From Pseudanabaena biceps (GTDB lineage Bacteria; Cyanobacteriota; Cyanobacteriia; Pseudanabaenales; Pseudanabaenaceae): 64,000 bases of DNA. Under the pieces are notes generated by a model. It saw nothing but the letters and a program-made list of their open reading frames with translations, made no database searches and was not told the DNA's origin. The DNA lies in contig JAATWA010000001.1 of the NCBI GenBank assembly GCA_013361095.1, forward strand, positions 310,001 through 374,000. Direction: 5' to 3'. The position numbers were made by a program, and so were the translations under genes. Of this stretch, positions 1-7,813 are shown in pieces (the first letter of the stretch is position 1; each line of letters opens with the position of its first letter).

Positions 1-701
1 ACAAACTTGCGTACCTGTTCGTCATACAAACTTGATCGCAAAGAGCTAAAGAAATCAATCGAGCGATCAGGATACATATCTACTAATCTCTCGATTTCCC
101 ATTGGGGAATCCCATCGGGCTCAAAAATGCCGCTCACAATGCCAATGCGATCATTGCGATCGGGTTGCCAAAAAAACTTATCCATCCGCCCATCTCTGAC
201 CAATGGGGCATATAAAGTTGAGAAATCATTGCCCGTAACAATAATTGGTATACGCCTAATCGGATTGCTGTCGTAGCTGCCTGGTAGCTGCACATTAGTG
301 GGATTGTCAGCAATGTTCATCAAAGTCGCATTGACCAACTGCGTATTTACGGTATATTGCGTCGTCGAGTCAACCCTACCTGCCCCTGCGTCCAGATCAT
401 TGATCAAGAGCGCACACATTTTGCCCCGCACCTTAACCAACTCCGCCGCCTCACGGTAGCGCATTCTAATCAACCGAGCAGGGTCGCCAGCATCAGGACT
501 TTCTAGCTCACCACCCGACATCCGAATCGGATCAATGCCTAGTTTTTTAAAAGCTAATTCACACTGAAATGACTTACCCTCACCCTTTCCGCCATGAATT
601 CCCAAGAGGAGCGGTACATTGACATTGGGCAATTTCATGAAGTTTTTGGCAAAATGAACCGCCAGCTTATCCAAAAAACGTGGTGAAATGTAGTAAGACA
701 T
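1..701 (-). CDS. rca: Rubisco activase, partial (C-terminus beyond window)
   Basis: About 233 N-terminal residues of an AAA+ ATPase that removes inhibitory sugar phosphates from Rubisco. The frame is open to the window edge, so the C-terminus is not visible, including any small-subunit-like extension. The start is the ATG at 699-701 (MSYYISPRFLDK). A Walker A motif GGKGEGKS lies near residues 37-44 and a Walker B-like segment CALLINDLDAG follows near residue 100. The sequence closely follows plant and cyanobacterial activases (IPIIVTGNDFSTLY, RDGRMDKFFWQP). It is transcribed divergently from rbcL across a 1 kb spacer, which supports its assignment to Rubisco maintenance. Confidence 0.95.
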   Translation of the reverse strand, partial: MSYYISPRFLDKLAVHFAKNFMKLPNVNVPLLLGIHGGKGEGKSFQCELAFKKLGIDPIRMSGGELESPDAGDPARLIRMRYREAAELVKVRGKMCALLINDLDAGAGRVDSTTQYTVNTQLVNATLMNIADNPTNVQLPGSYDSNPIRRIPIIVTGNDFSTLYAPLVRDGRMDKFFWQPDRNDRIGIVSGIFEPDGIPQWEIERLVDMYPDRSIDFFSSLRSSLYDEQVRKF

Positions 702-1706
702 ACAAAATTAAATGCAACAACTACTAGCAATTTACTTCATGGGGGGCTTCACATCCAAAAGTAAATATAGAAACCCAAGAGAGAGTGGCGGCGCGAAGCA
801 CCGCCACTCTCTCTTGGGTTTCTATATCCTGACTTAGCAACAGCTATAGCATTAAGATTTCCATCGGAAATCCGAAAAACAAGCATCTTTAGTGAATAGT
901 CAATACTAGGAATGACCAGCTCTTTGCACTGAACATCCTTGAAAAACCCTCAAAATATTCTAATTTCTTACGGCAATGCAAAGTATGGTAAGTAGTTTCG
1001 GGATTATTGGTGAGTACAAATACTATACACAAACAGACAATAATCTGCATAATACTTTCACTTAATACTAATAAAACATAAACACTAATAAAATTAAATG
1101 AAGAAGATTAGTTGTAATCGATTTTATATTTATATGTGAGTGATTAAGTTTTCTAATACTGTCTTAATACTATTAAAAAAATAAGACAGGTCAATCTAAT
1201 TTTTAGGGCGATATGTATCAGGCGATCGCTAAATAACTCTTTACATAATTTGTTCTATTAACACAAACTTGATGTTGACAACTGTAGATAGCAGTCATCC
1301 TAAAAGACTTTACATACCTTGAGTTACAGAATATTGAGCCACAGCAACTATCAAGAGATACATTTGGCTTATTAGAGTTATATAAATTTTTTATATGAAT
1401 TTTCCGCCCAAAACATCCAGTTTCAGAATTTTTTTTCTAAAAAAAGTAAATGTAGGCACTCACTTTATGTTTAAATTAAAAACATCGCTCAAGGACTTCA
1501 TGTAAAGAATTCCTGATAGGATTAACTTATATAAAGCGAAAAATCTGTTTTATTAAAGAACCAGAGAGAAAAAGACTGAATTGTATTGTTAATAGATTTT
1601 CAACCTCTCTTTAATTTTCAATTTGACTTTGATATCTGGCTCCTAATTTTTTGCAGCGCTCCATGCGAATTTTCAATCTTCGTTTAAATCTAGTAAGGAG
1701 ATATTA
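702..1706. promoter_or_regulatory. Divergent rca/rbcL intergenic region with long rbcL leader
   Basis: This is a 1005-base AT-rich spacer between rca and rbcL. It holds one long palindrome (765-827) near rca and no convincing ORF. It must contain the rca promoter and the rbcL promoter with a probably long untranslated leader. A weak candidate promoter TTGACT at 1623 with TAATTT at 1644 has only a 15-base spacer, so it is not firm. A strong Shine-Dalgarno AAGGAG at 1695-1700 sits 6 bases before the rbcL ATG. No regulator site could be assigned with confidence. Confidence 0.6.
765..827. repeat. Long palindrome, AAACCCAAGAGAGAGT arm family
   Basis: Near-perfect inverted repeat with arms ATATAGAAACCCAAGAGAGA and a GC-rich core around GCGCGAAGCACC. 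The same arm family recurs at 7597, 16475 and 32127. Flanking bases up to about 849 (TCCTGACTTAGCAACAGCTATAGC) match flanks of other copies, so the palindrome seems to be the centre of a larger element. Confidence 0.85.
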
Positions 1707-3137
1707 ATGTCTTACTCACAAACACAGTCTAAATCCAAGGCTGGTTACGATGCAGGTGTTCAGGACTATAAACTAAAGTACTATACGCCTGATTACACTC
1801 CCAGAGATACCGATCTTCTCGCCGCTTTCCGCTTCGTGCCTCAACCAGGCGTACCTCCAGAAGAAGCTGCTGCTGCGGTAGCTGCTGAGTCTTCCACAGG
1901 TACATGGACAACTGTATGGACAGACTTGTTGACCGACCTCGATCGCTACAAAGGTCGTTGCTATGATGTCGAACCAGTACCCAACGAAGACAATCAATAT
2001 ATTGCATACATTGCATATCCTCTTGACTTGTTTGAAGAAGGTTCTGTAACCAACTTGCTCACCTCATTGGTTGGTAACGTATTTGGTTTCAAGGCTCTTC
2101 GCGCACTTCGTCTAGAAGACATCCGTGTACCTATTGCATACTTGAAGACCTTCCAAGGTCCTCCTCACGGTATCCAAGTAGAACGCGACAAGTTGAACAA
2201 GTACGGTCGTCCTCTCTTGGGTTGTACCATCAAGCCTAAATTGGGTCTATCTGCTAAGAACTACGGTCGTGCAGTATACGAATGTCTACGCGGCGGTTTG
2301 GACTTCACCAAAGACGACGAAAACATTAACTCTCAGCCTTTCATGCGTTGGCGCGATCGCTTCCTGTTTGTACAAGAAGCAATCGAAAAGGCTCAAGCTG
2401 AAACAGGCGAAATCAAGGGTCACTACTTGAACGTTACTGCTCCAACTTGTGAGCAAATGATGGAACGTGCAGCTTTCGCTAAGGAAATCGGCACACCGAT
2501 CATCATGCATGACTTCTTGACTGGTGGTTTCACAGCTAACACCACTCTTGCTAAGTATTGCCGCGACAATGGCTTGCTCTTGCACATTCACCGCGCTATG
2601 CACGCTGTTATCGACCGTCAAAAAACCCACGGGATTCACTTCCGCGTTTTGGCTAAGTGCTTGCGTATGTCTGGTGGTGATCACCTCCACTCTGGAACCG
2701 TTGTTGGTAAGCTCGAAGGCGAAAAGGGCATCACCATGGGCTTTGTTGACCTAATGCGTGAAGACCACATCGAACTCGATCGCTCTCGCGGTATCTACTT
2801 CACTCAAGATTGGGCTTCTATGCCTGGTGTACTTCCCGTTGCTTCGGGTGGTATCCACGTATGGCATATGCCTGCGCTCGTTGAAATCTTCGGCGATGAC
2901 TCTTGCTTACAGTTCGGTGGTGGTACTTTGGGACATCCTTGGGGTGCTGCTCCTGGTGCAACCGCTAACCGCGTTGCTCTCGAAGCTTGCGTACAAGCAC
3001 GTAACGAAGGTCGCGACATGATGCGTGAAGGTGGCGACATCCTTCGTGAAGCTGGTCGTTGGTCTCCTGAATTGAATGCTGCACTTGAACTCTGGAAAGA
3101 AATCAAGTTTGAATTTGAAGCAATGGATACCGTCTAA
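1707..3137 (+). CDS. rbcL: Ribulose-1,5-bisphosphate carboxylase/oxygenase large subunit, form I
   Basis: Full-length 476-residue catalytic subunit that fixes CO2 onto RuBP. The catalytic TIKPKLG lysine is near residue 177, the carbamylated lysine is in [10 protein letters not shown] near residue 202, and the loop 6 lysine is in [10 protein letters not shown]. The start is fixed by AAGGAG 6 bases upstream and by the family N-terminus [17 protein letters not shown]. Similarity to plant chloroplast RbcL indicates form IB. It is the first gene of rbcL-rbcX-rbcS; a 31-base stem-loop follows the stop and may tune downstream expression or stabilise the rbcL transcript. Confidence 0.99.
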   Translation: MSYSQTQSKSKAGYDAGVQDYKLKYYTPDYTPRDTDLLAAFRFVPQPGVPPEEAAAAVAAESSTGTWTTVWTDLLTDLDRYKGRCYDVEPVPNEDNQYIAYIAYPLDLFEEGSVTNLLTSLVGNVFGFKALRALRLEDIRVPIAYLKTFQGPPHGIQVERDKLNKYGRPLLGCTIKPKLGLSAKNYGRAVYECLRGGLDFTKDDENINSQPFMRWRDRFLFVQEAIEKAQAETGEIKGHYLNVTAPTCEQMMERAAFAKEIGTPIIMHDFLTGGFTANTTLAKYCRDNGLLLHIHRAMHAVIDRQKTHGIHFRVLAKCLRMSGGDHLHSGTVVGKLEGEKGITMGFVDLMREDHIELDRSRGIYFTQDWASMPGVLPVASGGIHVWHMPALVEIFGDDSCLQFGGGTLGHPWGAAPGATANRVALEACVQARNEGRDMMREGGDILREAGRWSPELNAALELWKEIKFEFEAMDTV

Positions 3138-3148
3138 TTGATCTGCCA

Positions 3149-3179
3149 TTGTAAGAATGGGCTACGCCCATTCTTACAA
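3149..3179. repeat. Perfect stem-loop between rbcL and rbcX
   Basis: Inverted repeat TTGTAAGAATGGGC / GCCCATTCTTACAA with a 3-base loop, 12 bases after the rbcL stop. It lacks a long T tract, so it may act as a processing or stability element, or a leaky terminator that favours rbcL over rbcX-rbcS. Confidence 0.8.
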
Positions 3180-3204
3180 ACAAAATCTTGGTTAAGTTCA
3201 GCTT

Positions 3205-3684
3205 ATGGATATCAAGCGCAGCACTAAGTCCACAGCCAATATGTTGATCAACTTTTTGACCTTCGAGGCTGTAAAGACTATTGGCGAGCAATTGCAGGAA
3301 ACTGATAAGTTAAAAGCTCTTTGGTTTAATCAGTTCTCGACGCGCGAAAGACTTCAGAATGGCGAACTTTATATTAAAGACCTATTTGCGGTTCACCAAG
3401 AAATGGCTTTTCGAGTGATGACAGTACGGGAACATCTTGCCAATGAGATTTTAGAATTTCTGCCAGAGATGACTCTTACTGGAATCCAGCAATCAAATAT
3501 GCAGCTTCGTCGTCAGCATTTTGAACACATTATGAATGTGCCAGTTTCAGAAGGATATGCAGAATGTGAGAATTTAGAACCTAGTTCTGAAACTAATCTC
3601 GAAGTTCCTTTAGAAGTTGTTGCAGACTCAGATTTAGATTCAATTGTTGAAGGCGATCGCGCTCCCACCCAACAAAATCAATAG
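3205..3684 (+). CDS. rbcX: RbcX, Rubisco assembly chaperone
   Basis: RbcX is a dimeric helical chaperone that binds the RbcL C-terminal tail and helps form the RbcL8 core. The sequence shows the conserved N-terminal helices (STANMLINFLTFEAVKTI) and the later RQHFEHI segment. At 159 residues it is longer than the usual 130-135: the last 45 or so residues form an acidic, low-complexity tail (NLEPSSETNLEVPLEVVADS), probably disordered. It lies between rbcL and rbcS as in many form IB cyanobacterial operons. No strong Shine-Dalgarno precedes the ATG, consistent with lower expression than rbcL and rbcS. Confidence 0.95.
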   Translation: MDIKRSTKSTANMLINFLTFEAVKTIGEQLQETDKLKALWFNQFSTRERLQNGELYIKDLFAVHQEMAFRVMTVREHLANEILEFLPEMTLTGIQQSNMQLRRQHFEHIMNVPVSEGYAECENLEPSSETNLEVPLEVVADSDLDSIVEGDRAPTQQNQ

Positions 3685-3711
3685 CAATATAATTTCAATC
3701 GCGAGGAAATA

Positions 3712-4047
3712 ATGCAAACTTTACCAAAAGAGCGTCACTACGAAACTCTTTCCTACCTTCCCCCTTTGAGCGATGCTCAAATCACTCGTCAAATCGAGTA
3801 CACCCTTAAGCAAGGTTTCTATCCTGCGATCGAATTCAACGAAGATTCCGATCCTGCAATCCACTACTGGACTCTTTGGAAGTTGCCCTTGTTCAACGCC
3901 AGATCTCCTCAAGAAGTTTTGAGCGAAGTTCAAGCTTGCCGCTCTAGCTATCCTGGTAGCTTCATCCGCGTTGTTGCTTTCGACAACATCAAGCAGTGCC
4001 AAGTCCAAAGCTTCATCGTACACAAGCCTAACGCCGCTCGTTACTAA
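3712..4047 (+). CDS. rbcS: Ribulose-1,5-bisphosphate carboxylase/oxygenase small subunit
   Basis: Full-length 111-residue small subunit that caps the RbcL octamer. It starts [20 protein letters not shown] and contains the family segments [10 protein letters not shown] and SFIRVVAFD. The start is supported by GAGGAA at 3703-3708. It is the last gene of the rbcLXS operon and is followed directly by a bidirectional terminator. Confidence 0.99.
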   Translation: MQTLPKERHYETLSYLPPLSDAQITRQIEYTLKQGFYPAIEFNEDSDPAIHYWTLWKLPLFNARSPQEVLSEVQACRSSYPGSFIRVVAFDNIKQCQVQSFIVHKPNAARY

Positions 4048-4052
4048 GCTTT

Positions 4053-4095
4053 AACAAACAAAAAAGCCCCGCAATGCGGGGCTTTTTTGTTTGTT
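4053..4095. terminator. Rho-independent terminator of the rbcLXS operon
   Basis: Perfect inverted repeat with core AAGCCCCGC AAT GCGGGGCTT flanked by A-rich and T-rich arms (AACAAACAAAAA / TTTTTGTTTGTT). It starts 6 bases after the rbcS stop. The T run suits intrinsic termination and the symmetric arms make it bidirectional. Confidence 0.93.
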
Positions 4096-4120
4096 GCTAT
4101 GATTAATTTTAAATGAAATA

Positions 4121-4306
4121 ATGAAGGTTAAAGAGGTCATCAAACTTATTGAGGCAGACGGTTGGTACTTAGCCCGCACAAGGGGAAGTCATCGTCAGTT
4201 TAAGCATTTTACAAAACTTGGTTTAGTTACTGTGCCAGGTAAGCCTAGTGATGATTTGGCAATAGGAACTCGCGATAGCATATTGAAACAAGCAGGAATA
4301 AAGTAA
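4121..4306 (+). CDS. hicA: HicA-family mRNA interferase toxin
   Basis: 61-residue protein of the HicA (YcfA) double-stranded RNA-binding fold. Toxins of this family cleave mRNA and tmRNA. The catalytic histidine lies in RTRGSHRQF, followed by the typical VTVPGKPSDDLAIGT strand. Its stop overlaps the hicB start by one base (TAATG), so the two are translationally coupled with the toxin first, the usual hicAB order. Confidence 0.9.
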   Translation: MKVKEVIKLIEADGWYLARTRGSHRQFKHFTKLGLVTVPGKPSDDLAIGTRDSILKQAGIK

Positions 4307-4518
4307 TGAAATATCTTGTAGTTATAGAAAAAACGCAAACAGGCTATTCTGCATATTCTCCAGATGTTTTAGGTTGTGTTTCTACTGGTGCAACACTAGA
4401 AGAAGTCAACCAAAATATGCAAGAGGCAATCGAATTTCATATCGATGGTCTTATCGAAGAAGGGCTAGAAATTCCTCAGCCTTCTACCTACTCCGCTTAT
4501 GTTGAAGTTGCTGCATAA
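4306..4518 (+). CDS. hicB: HicB-family antitoxin
   Basis: 70-residue HicB-like antitoxin with the partially degraded RNase H fold: MKYLVVIEKTQTGYSAYSPD followed by LGCVSTGATLEEVNQNMQEA. This family neutralises HicA by direct binding. The protein is short and shows no separate C-terminal DNA-binding domain, so autoregulation through this gene alone is uncertain. It is coupled to hicA by a one-base overlap. Confidence 0.9.
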   Translation: MKYLVVIEKTQTGYSAYSPDVLGCVSTGATLEEVNQNMQEAIEFHIDGLIEEGLEIPQPSTYSAYVEVAA

Positions 4519-4601
4519 TGAAAACTCTACTAACTATTTATAGCCAAATCGAATCTTTTCTCCAGACTCTAGCTTCTATGTGATTTACCCCAATTGATAT
4601 A

Positions 4602-5471
4602 ATGAACCATACCTATGACTTAATGGCTGAGTGGGCATTTAGAGCAGTTGAAATTGTTGATGACTACCTTGAGTTAACATCTAATTTTTTACTAGAAAAA
4701 ACATCTATTGAACCAAGAACACAATGGATACTTCGCTATTTGGCTGTAAGTTGTAACCAGACAACAAACAGTGCTTTGATACTTATTGCAAATAATCAAC
4801 TTTGGGATGCAGAGATTCTACTGCGTTCAGTTATAGAAGGCACTATAAAGTACATCTATTTATGTTCAGGAGATGAGAGTGATCTTATAACTATATCTGA
4901 AGAATACTTTGTCGATCTTCCTAACATAGACGAAATAAAGCAACAACAAAGAGTTCGTTCATTTCTTGAAAAATTGGAAGACCCAGAATTATACGACTAC
5001 ACAATTCTTAGAGAAACACTTATTGAAGAAAATGAATTAACCGAATTTTATAACCAATATCCTCGTCAAGAAAGAAAGAAGATTGAACAAAAATGGGCAT
5101 TCAATGAGATTGCAAGAGTATTGAGTAGAAATGATAGTAATCTTAAGGATTTTGATGCCCTCCGATACTTATTATCCTACACCTACGGTATGGGAAGTAA
5201 CCTTGCACACAAAGATGCAACAGGTTTAAAGCTGATTCACAACAGATTACAGAAGAATTCAGAAGATATGAAGCTGTCTGAATTAGCACACGCATCTCGT
5301 CAAATAAATGACATTTTACTGATGGCTGGGTTTCGTTCAATTATGATATATCAAATTCACAATGTAGATGGGAAGCCAATTATGGATTTATTTGAATCTC
5401 ATAAAAACTTTATCAATACACTGGAGGAAACGCGAAAACTTTGGCATGAGAAGAATACAGAAGGCTCTTAA
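4602..5471 (+). CDS. Uncharacterised helical protein, possibly DUF5677-like
   Basis: 289-residue soluble, mostly helical protein of unknown function. The layout (long N-terminal helices with RTQWILRYLAVSCNQ, then AEILLRSVIEGTIKYIYL, then a late HKDATGL segment) resembles the DUF5677 group, but that is a judgement from pattern only. No catalytic motif was recognised. It stands alone, 83 bases after hicB and just before a HIP1-rich repeat array, in a stretch of accessory genes. Its AT-rich codon use differs from the rbc genes, which fits horizontal acquisition. A defence or stress role is possible but not shown. Confidence 0.55.
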   Translation: MNHTYDLMAEWAFRAVEIVDDYLELTSNFLLEKTSIEPRTQWILRYLAVSCNQTTNSALILIANNQLWDAEILLRSVIEGTIKYIYLCSGDESDLITISEEYFVDLPNIDEIKQQQRVRSFLEKLEDPELYDYTILRETLIEENELTEFYNQYPRQERKKIEQKWAFNEIARVLSRNDSNLKDFDALRYLLSYTYGMGSNLAHKDATGLKLIHNRLQKNSEDMKLSELAHASRQINDILLMAGFRSIMIYQIHNVDGKPIMDLFESHKNFINTLEETRKLWHEKNTEGS

Positions 5472-5484
5472 AGTTACAAGCAAT

Positions 5485-5665
5485 TGGCGATCTCTGTTTG
5501 TGGATATTTGATTGAGAGGCGATCGCTTTGTGAGGGAGAGATGAATTGGCGATCGCAGTTTGTTGATGTTTGACTGAGGGCGATCGCTTTGTGGTGATGG
5601 GGAGGAAGGGGCGATCGCTGTTTTGATTTTTGGTTAGGGGCGATCGTTGATATTTGACTAGGGGA
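5485..5665. repeat. Degenerate tandem array of alternating HIP1-containing units
   Basis: Six consecutive units of about 30 bases each begin with GGCGATCGC or a one-base variant. Two unit types alternate: one reads on as TTTGTGAGGGAGAGATGAA, the other as TGTTTGTTGATATTTGA. The array therefore has a dimer period near 60 bases. Shorter pieces of the same repeat occur at 6301-6346 and 6793-6858, all within the toxin-antitoxin island. Confidence 0.75.
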
Positions 5666-5673
5666 GAACGCCT

Positions 5674-5982
5674 TTACACATTCACTGTAACTTTAGGTGA
5701 TAAATAACCCCAACTTTGAAACTGTTCTTGCAACTCAGGTAAATCACGAAATGCGAGAAAATATAGATATTCAGGAGCAAAGTCCGCACCGTTTGACCAA
5801 CGAATTGTCCTCAATTCAGTCTCCACTTCAAACTGTTGAAACAAGACTAAATCTTGTAAAGACTGAAAAACTTTCCCCTTCAAACTATCAGCCAAATCTG
5901 CAATACCACTACGACCATCACTAAACTGAATTTCAATCCTGTAGCGATCAATGTAGTGCGCGGAAACAATATGCAAAAACAC
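5674..5982 (-). CDS. DUF2442 family protein
   Basis: 102 residues. The features RIEIQFSDGRSGIADL, a gap, and then TIRWSNGADFAPEYLYF match the DUF2442 pattern (a strand-rich domain ending in W-x-NGADxxPE-LY). The biochemical role is unknown. It follows a DUF4160 gene by 4 bases on the same strand. DUF4160/DUF2442 pairs recur in bacterial genomes and behave like a two-gene toxin-antitoxin-type cassette, although function in this case is inference. Confidence 0.85.
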   Translation of the reverse strand: MFLHIVSAHYIDRYRIEIQFSDGRSGIADLADSLKGKVFQSLQDLVLFQQFEVETELRTIRWSNGADFAPEYLYFLAFRDLPELQEQFQSWGYLSPKVTVNV

Positions 5983-5986
5983 AACT

Positions 5987-6244
5987 TTACTCCAAAGGGA
6001 AAATAGATTTTGGTTCTTCTTGCTGACGACAAAGTTCCCAATTAGCCATCAACTCAGATTGATGTAAATCATGCCATTCCAAAACATGGCGTAATGCACG
6101 TTTTGGAAACGAACCAGTTATCAAACCAGTTTCAATCTCAATAGTAATTTCATACTCACCGTATTTTGCATGATAGTGAGGCGGCAAATGATCATTCCAA
6201 TACATATAAATCGCAATTCCCAGAAACCGACTGATAACAGGCAT
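5987..6244 (-). CDS. DUF4160 family protein
   Basis: 85 residues. The segments GIAIYMYWNDHLPPHYHAKYG and RALRHVLEWHDLHQSELMANW match DUF4160, including the conserved PPHYHA histidines. It starts at the ATG 6242-6244 and is followed after 4 bases by the DUF2442 gene, so the pair is probably one transcript. Function is unproven; genomic association suggests a small selfish or regulatory cassette. Confidence 0.85.
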   Translation of the reverse strand: MPVISRFLGIAIYMYWNDHLPPHYHAKYGEYEITIEIETGLITGSFPKRALRHVLEWHDLHQSELMANWELCRQQEEPKSIFPLE

Positions 6245-6299
6245 AGGTCATTGGGTAGCCAAAATATGAGCCTATTAATAATAACATTTTTGTATTTTA

Positions 6300-6569
6300 T
6301 TGGAGCGATCGCTTTGTGGTGGGGGAGATAAAGGGGCGATCGCTAATTTTGCTAAACATGGAATTGACTTTGTTGAGGCTCAAAAATTATGGAATGATCC
6401 CAATTTGTTAGAAATCCCCAGCAAAATTCCAGATGAACCACGATTTATAGTTATTGGTAAAATAAATAGCAAGCATTGGTCTGGAGTCATCACTTACCGA
6501 AATCAAAATATTCGGATCATATCGGTCCGCCGATCACGCACACAAGAGGTTGCCCTTTATGAACGCTAA
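6300..6569 (+). CDS. brnT: BrnT-like toxin with repeat-derived N-terminus
   Basis: The C-terminal 75 or so residues match BrnT (DUF497), a RelE-like RNase toxin: FAKHGIDFVEAQKLWNDP, RFIVIGKI and the terminal IRIISVRRSRTQE. The family normally starts with a short M-x-x-x-W-D-x-x-K-A segment. Here the frame instead opens at a TTG (6300) and runs through a HIP1 repeat, giving MERSLCGGGDKGAIAN. There is no in-frame ATG upstream of the conserved core. The gene may be translated from TTG, or the insertion may have silenced the toxin. Its end overlaps brnA by 11 bases. Confidence 0.75.
   Translation: MERSLCGGGDKGAIANFAKHGIDFVEAQKLWNDPNLLEIPSKIPDEPRFIVIGKINSKHWSGVITYRNQNIRIISVRRSRTQEVALYER
6301..6346. 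repeat. HIP1-dimer repeat forming the 5' end of brnT
   Basis: The stretch GCGATCGCTTTGTGGTGGGG through the next GCGATCGCT is almost identical to the array unit at 5581-5620. It lies inside the coding frame of the BrnT-like toxin and supplies its first residues. Confidence 0.7.
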
Positions 6570-6792
6570 GGAATTTGACAAAAAATTTGACGATGGAGAA
6601 GAAGATATCATCGATATGCTTGACCTATCTCAAGCTAAACGCCCCTTAGCTACTCAAAAAAGGCTTAGCATCGAGTTGCCGATCTGGATGATCGAGTTAA
6701 TCAATCAAGAAGCAAAACGCTTAGGAGTAACTCCCCAAACAGTTGTTCAAACCTCCCTTGCTGAACATTTGGCAGTTAGTCATTTCAATTAG
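6559..6792 (+). CDS. brnA: BrnA-like antitoxin
   Basis: 77 residues starting at ATG 6559 (MNAKEFDKKFDDGEEDIIDM). An acidic N-terminus that can wrap the toxin is followed by a ribbon-helix-helix type DNA-binding segment (KRLSIELPIWMIELINQEAK, then VTPQTVVQTSLAEHL). BrnA proteins neutralise BrnT and repress the operon. The ATG lies inside the brnT coding region, 11 bases before its end, as expected for coupled translation. A TTG three codons upstream is a less likely start. Confidence 0.85.
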   Translation: MNAKEFDKKFDDGEEDIIDMLDLSQAKRPLATQKRLSIELPIWMIELINQEAKRLGVTPQTVVQTSLAEHLAVSHFN

Positions 6793-6858
6793 AGGCGATC
6801 GCTTTTTTGTGGGAGATGAATGGGCGATCGCTAATTGTTGACATTTGGTTGGAAGTGA
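6793..6858. repeat. HIP1-dimer repeat copy downstream of brnA
   Basis: Two HIP1 octamers separated by a TTTTTTGTGGGAGATGAATG linker and followed by TAATTGTTGACATTTGGTT. This matches the alternating units of the 5485-5665 array and starts at the brnA stop codon. Confidence 0.7.
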
Positions 6859-6919
6859 TTCGTTAAGAAATCTACATCTTTGTGAGTTCTTTTACTTAAT
6901 AAAATATGTATATGGCATT

Positions 6920-7032
6920 TATAGCTATAGTCATCAATATTAGGACAAAGCCAAAATCCAAGAGAGAGTTACGGCATTTAGTACCATAACTCTCTTGGGT
7001 TTTATGTCCTGACTGGGCTGGCTACAGCCCTA
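6920..7032. repeat. Composite inverted-repeat element (degenerate palindrome inside)
   Basis: An imperfect palindrome (6952-7003, arms AATCCAAGAGAGAGTTACGG / CCATAACTCTCTTGGGTTTT) is bordered by TATAGCTATAGTC on the left and GGCTACAGCCCTA on the right. The same borders occur around 7570-7685 in the opposite orientation, which suggests a MITE-like unit. The rest of the 369-base gap to the next gene shows nothing coding. Confidence 0.65.
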
Positions 7033-7161
7033 CCTAATTTAGTGAAATACAGAAGTGTTTTTCTGCCTTCGGCAAAGAAATATTTCTATTTATCTCTCTA
7101 AATTAAAAATCGCTATAACTACAAAACTTATATACAACAATTGATGTGCTAGGTTGGAATT

Positions 7162-7551
7162 ATGTTTAACACTGTTTTATTTCCTTTAAACCGTAGCCAA
7201 GAAACTCGCCAAGCTGTGACTATTGCGATTGATCTTGTTCAGAAATATCAAGCTAAGCTTTACGCCATTTCAGTAGTCGAATCTGAGGCAAACGATAGCG
7301 ATCGAACTTCGGCTCAGGCTTTGATTGCTGAAGTTGAGTCTTATTTCACTGAAGCTGGCATTTCTATTAATACAAAAATTTTGGAAGGTAAGACAGCTTT
7401 TGCCATCTGTGACTTTGCCGATGAAATTAATGCTGATTTGATTGTGATGGGTTCACGCGGGATGAGTCTGGTGGAAGAACATCCAGAAAGTGACAGCGTT
7501 AGCCAAAAAGTAATTAATCTTTCGCCTTGTCCTGTATTAGTCGTCCCATAA
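7162..7551 (+). CDS. Universal stress protein (UspA family)
   Basis: 129 residues with the single-domain Usp alpha/beta fold: N-terminal strand FNTVLFPLNRSQETRQAV, then ADLIVMGSRGMS and the terminal strand CPVLVVP. The ATP-binding signature normally reads G-x2-G-x9-G-S/T. Here GSRGM is followed by SLVEEHPESDSVS, so the second glycine is missing and nucleotide binding is doubtful. It is a single-gene unit followed by a cluster of palindromes shared with the convergent cysteine desulfurase gene. Confidence 0.88.
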   Translation: MFNTVLFPLNRSQETRQAVTIAIDLVQKYQAKLYAISVVESEANDSDRTSAQALIAEVESYFTEAGISINTKILEGKTAFAICDFADEINADLIVMGSRGMSLVEEHPESDSVSQKVINLSPCPVLVVP

Positions 7552-7569
7552 ACTACCGCGCTTTGCTTT

Positions 7570-7685
7570 TATAGCTGTAGCCAGCCAAATTAAGATCCAA
7601 AAACCAAGAGAGAGTTGCGGCGCAAAGCGCCGCAACTCTCTCTTGGTTTTTGGCTTTGTCCTAAACATTAATGACTATGGCTATA
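7570..7685. repeat. Composite element with perfect 57-base palindrome
   Basis: The palindrome 7597-7653 (arms CCAAAAACCAAGAGAGAGTT, core GCGGCGCAAAGCGCCGC) is flanked by TATAGCTGTAGCC and by GACTATGGCTATA, which are inverted relative to each other. It lies 3' of the universal stress protein gene. Confidence 0.85.
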
Positions 7686-7693
7686 AAACCGAA

Positions 7694-7743
7694 CCAAGAA
7701 TTTTTTGAAAGTTTTGCAAAGCAACACTTTCAAAAAATTCTTG
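7694..7743. repeat. Palindrome, CAAGAATTTTTTGAAAGTGTTGC arm family
   Basis: Near-perfect inverted repeat with arms CAAGAATTTTTTGAAAGT and a GCAAAGC centre. Close relatives occur at 11516, 47567 and 55212. Confidence 0.85.
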
Positions 7744-7754
7744 TAGCTGAAATC

Positions 7755-7813
7755 TCCCATTGAATAATTAGTGGTGTGCGGCAAAGCCTCACACCACTAA
7801 TTATTCAATGGGA
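7755..7813. repeat. Palindrome overlapping the 3' end of the cysteine desulfurase gene
   Basis: Arms TCCCATTGAATAATTAGTGG and CCACTAATTATTCAATGGGA flank a TGTGCGGCAAAGCCTCACA centre. The right arm includes the stop codon and last codons of the minus-strand gene, so the palindrome contributes coding sequence. Confidence 0.85.

Noticed and set aside
7..276. Plus-strand ORF of 89 codons at the window start
   Set aside because: It lies entirely antisense to the Rubisco activase gene and its product resembles no protein.
2286..2690. Minus-strand ORF of 134 codons within rbcL
   Set aside because: Antisense shadow of the highly codon-biased rbcL gene with no recognisable domain.
5485..5665. Possible CRISPR array of about 30-base repeats
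   Set aside because: Units lack constant repeats separated by unique spacers, alternate in type and have no cas genes nearby.
5697..5924. Plus-strand ORF over the DUF2442 gene
   Set aside because: The opposite strand matches a known family and the plus-strand product does not.
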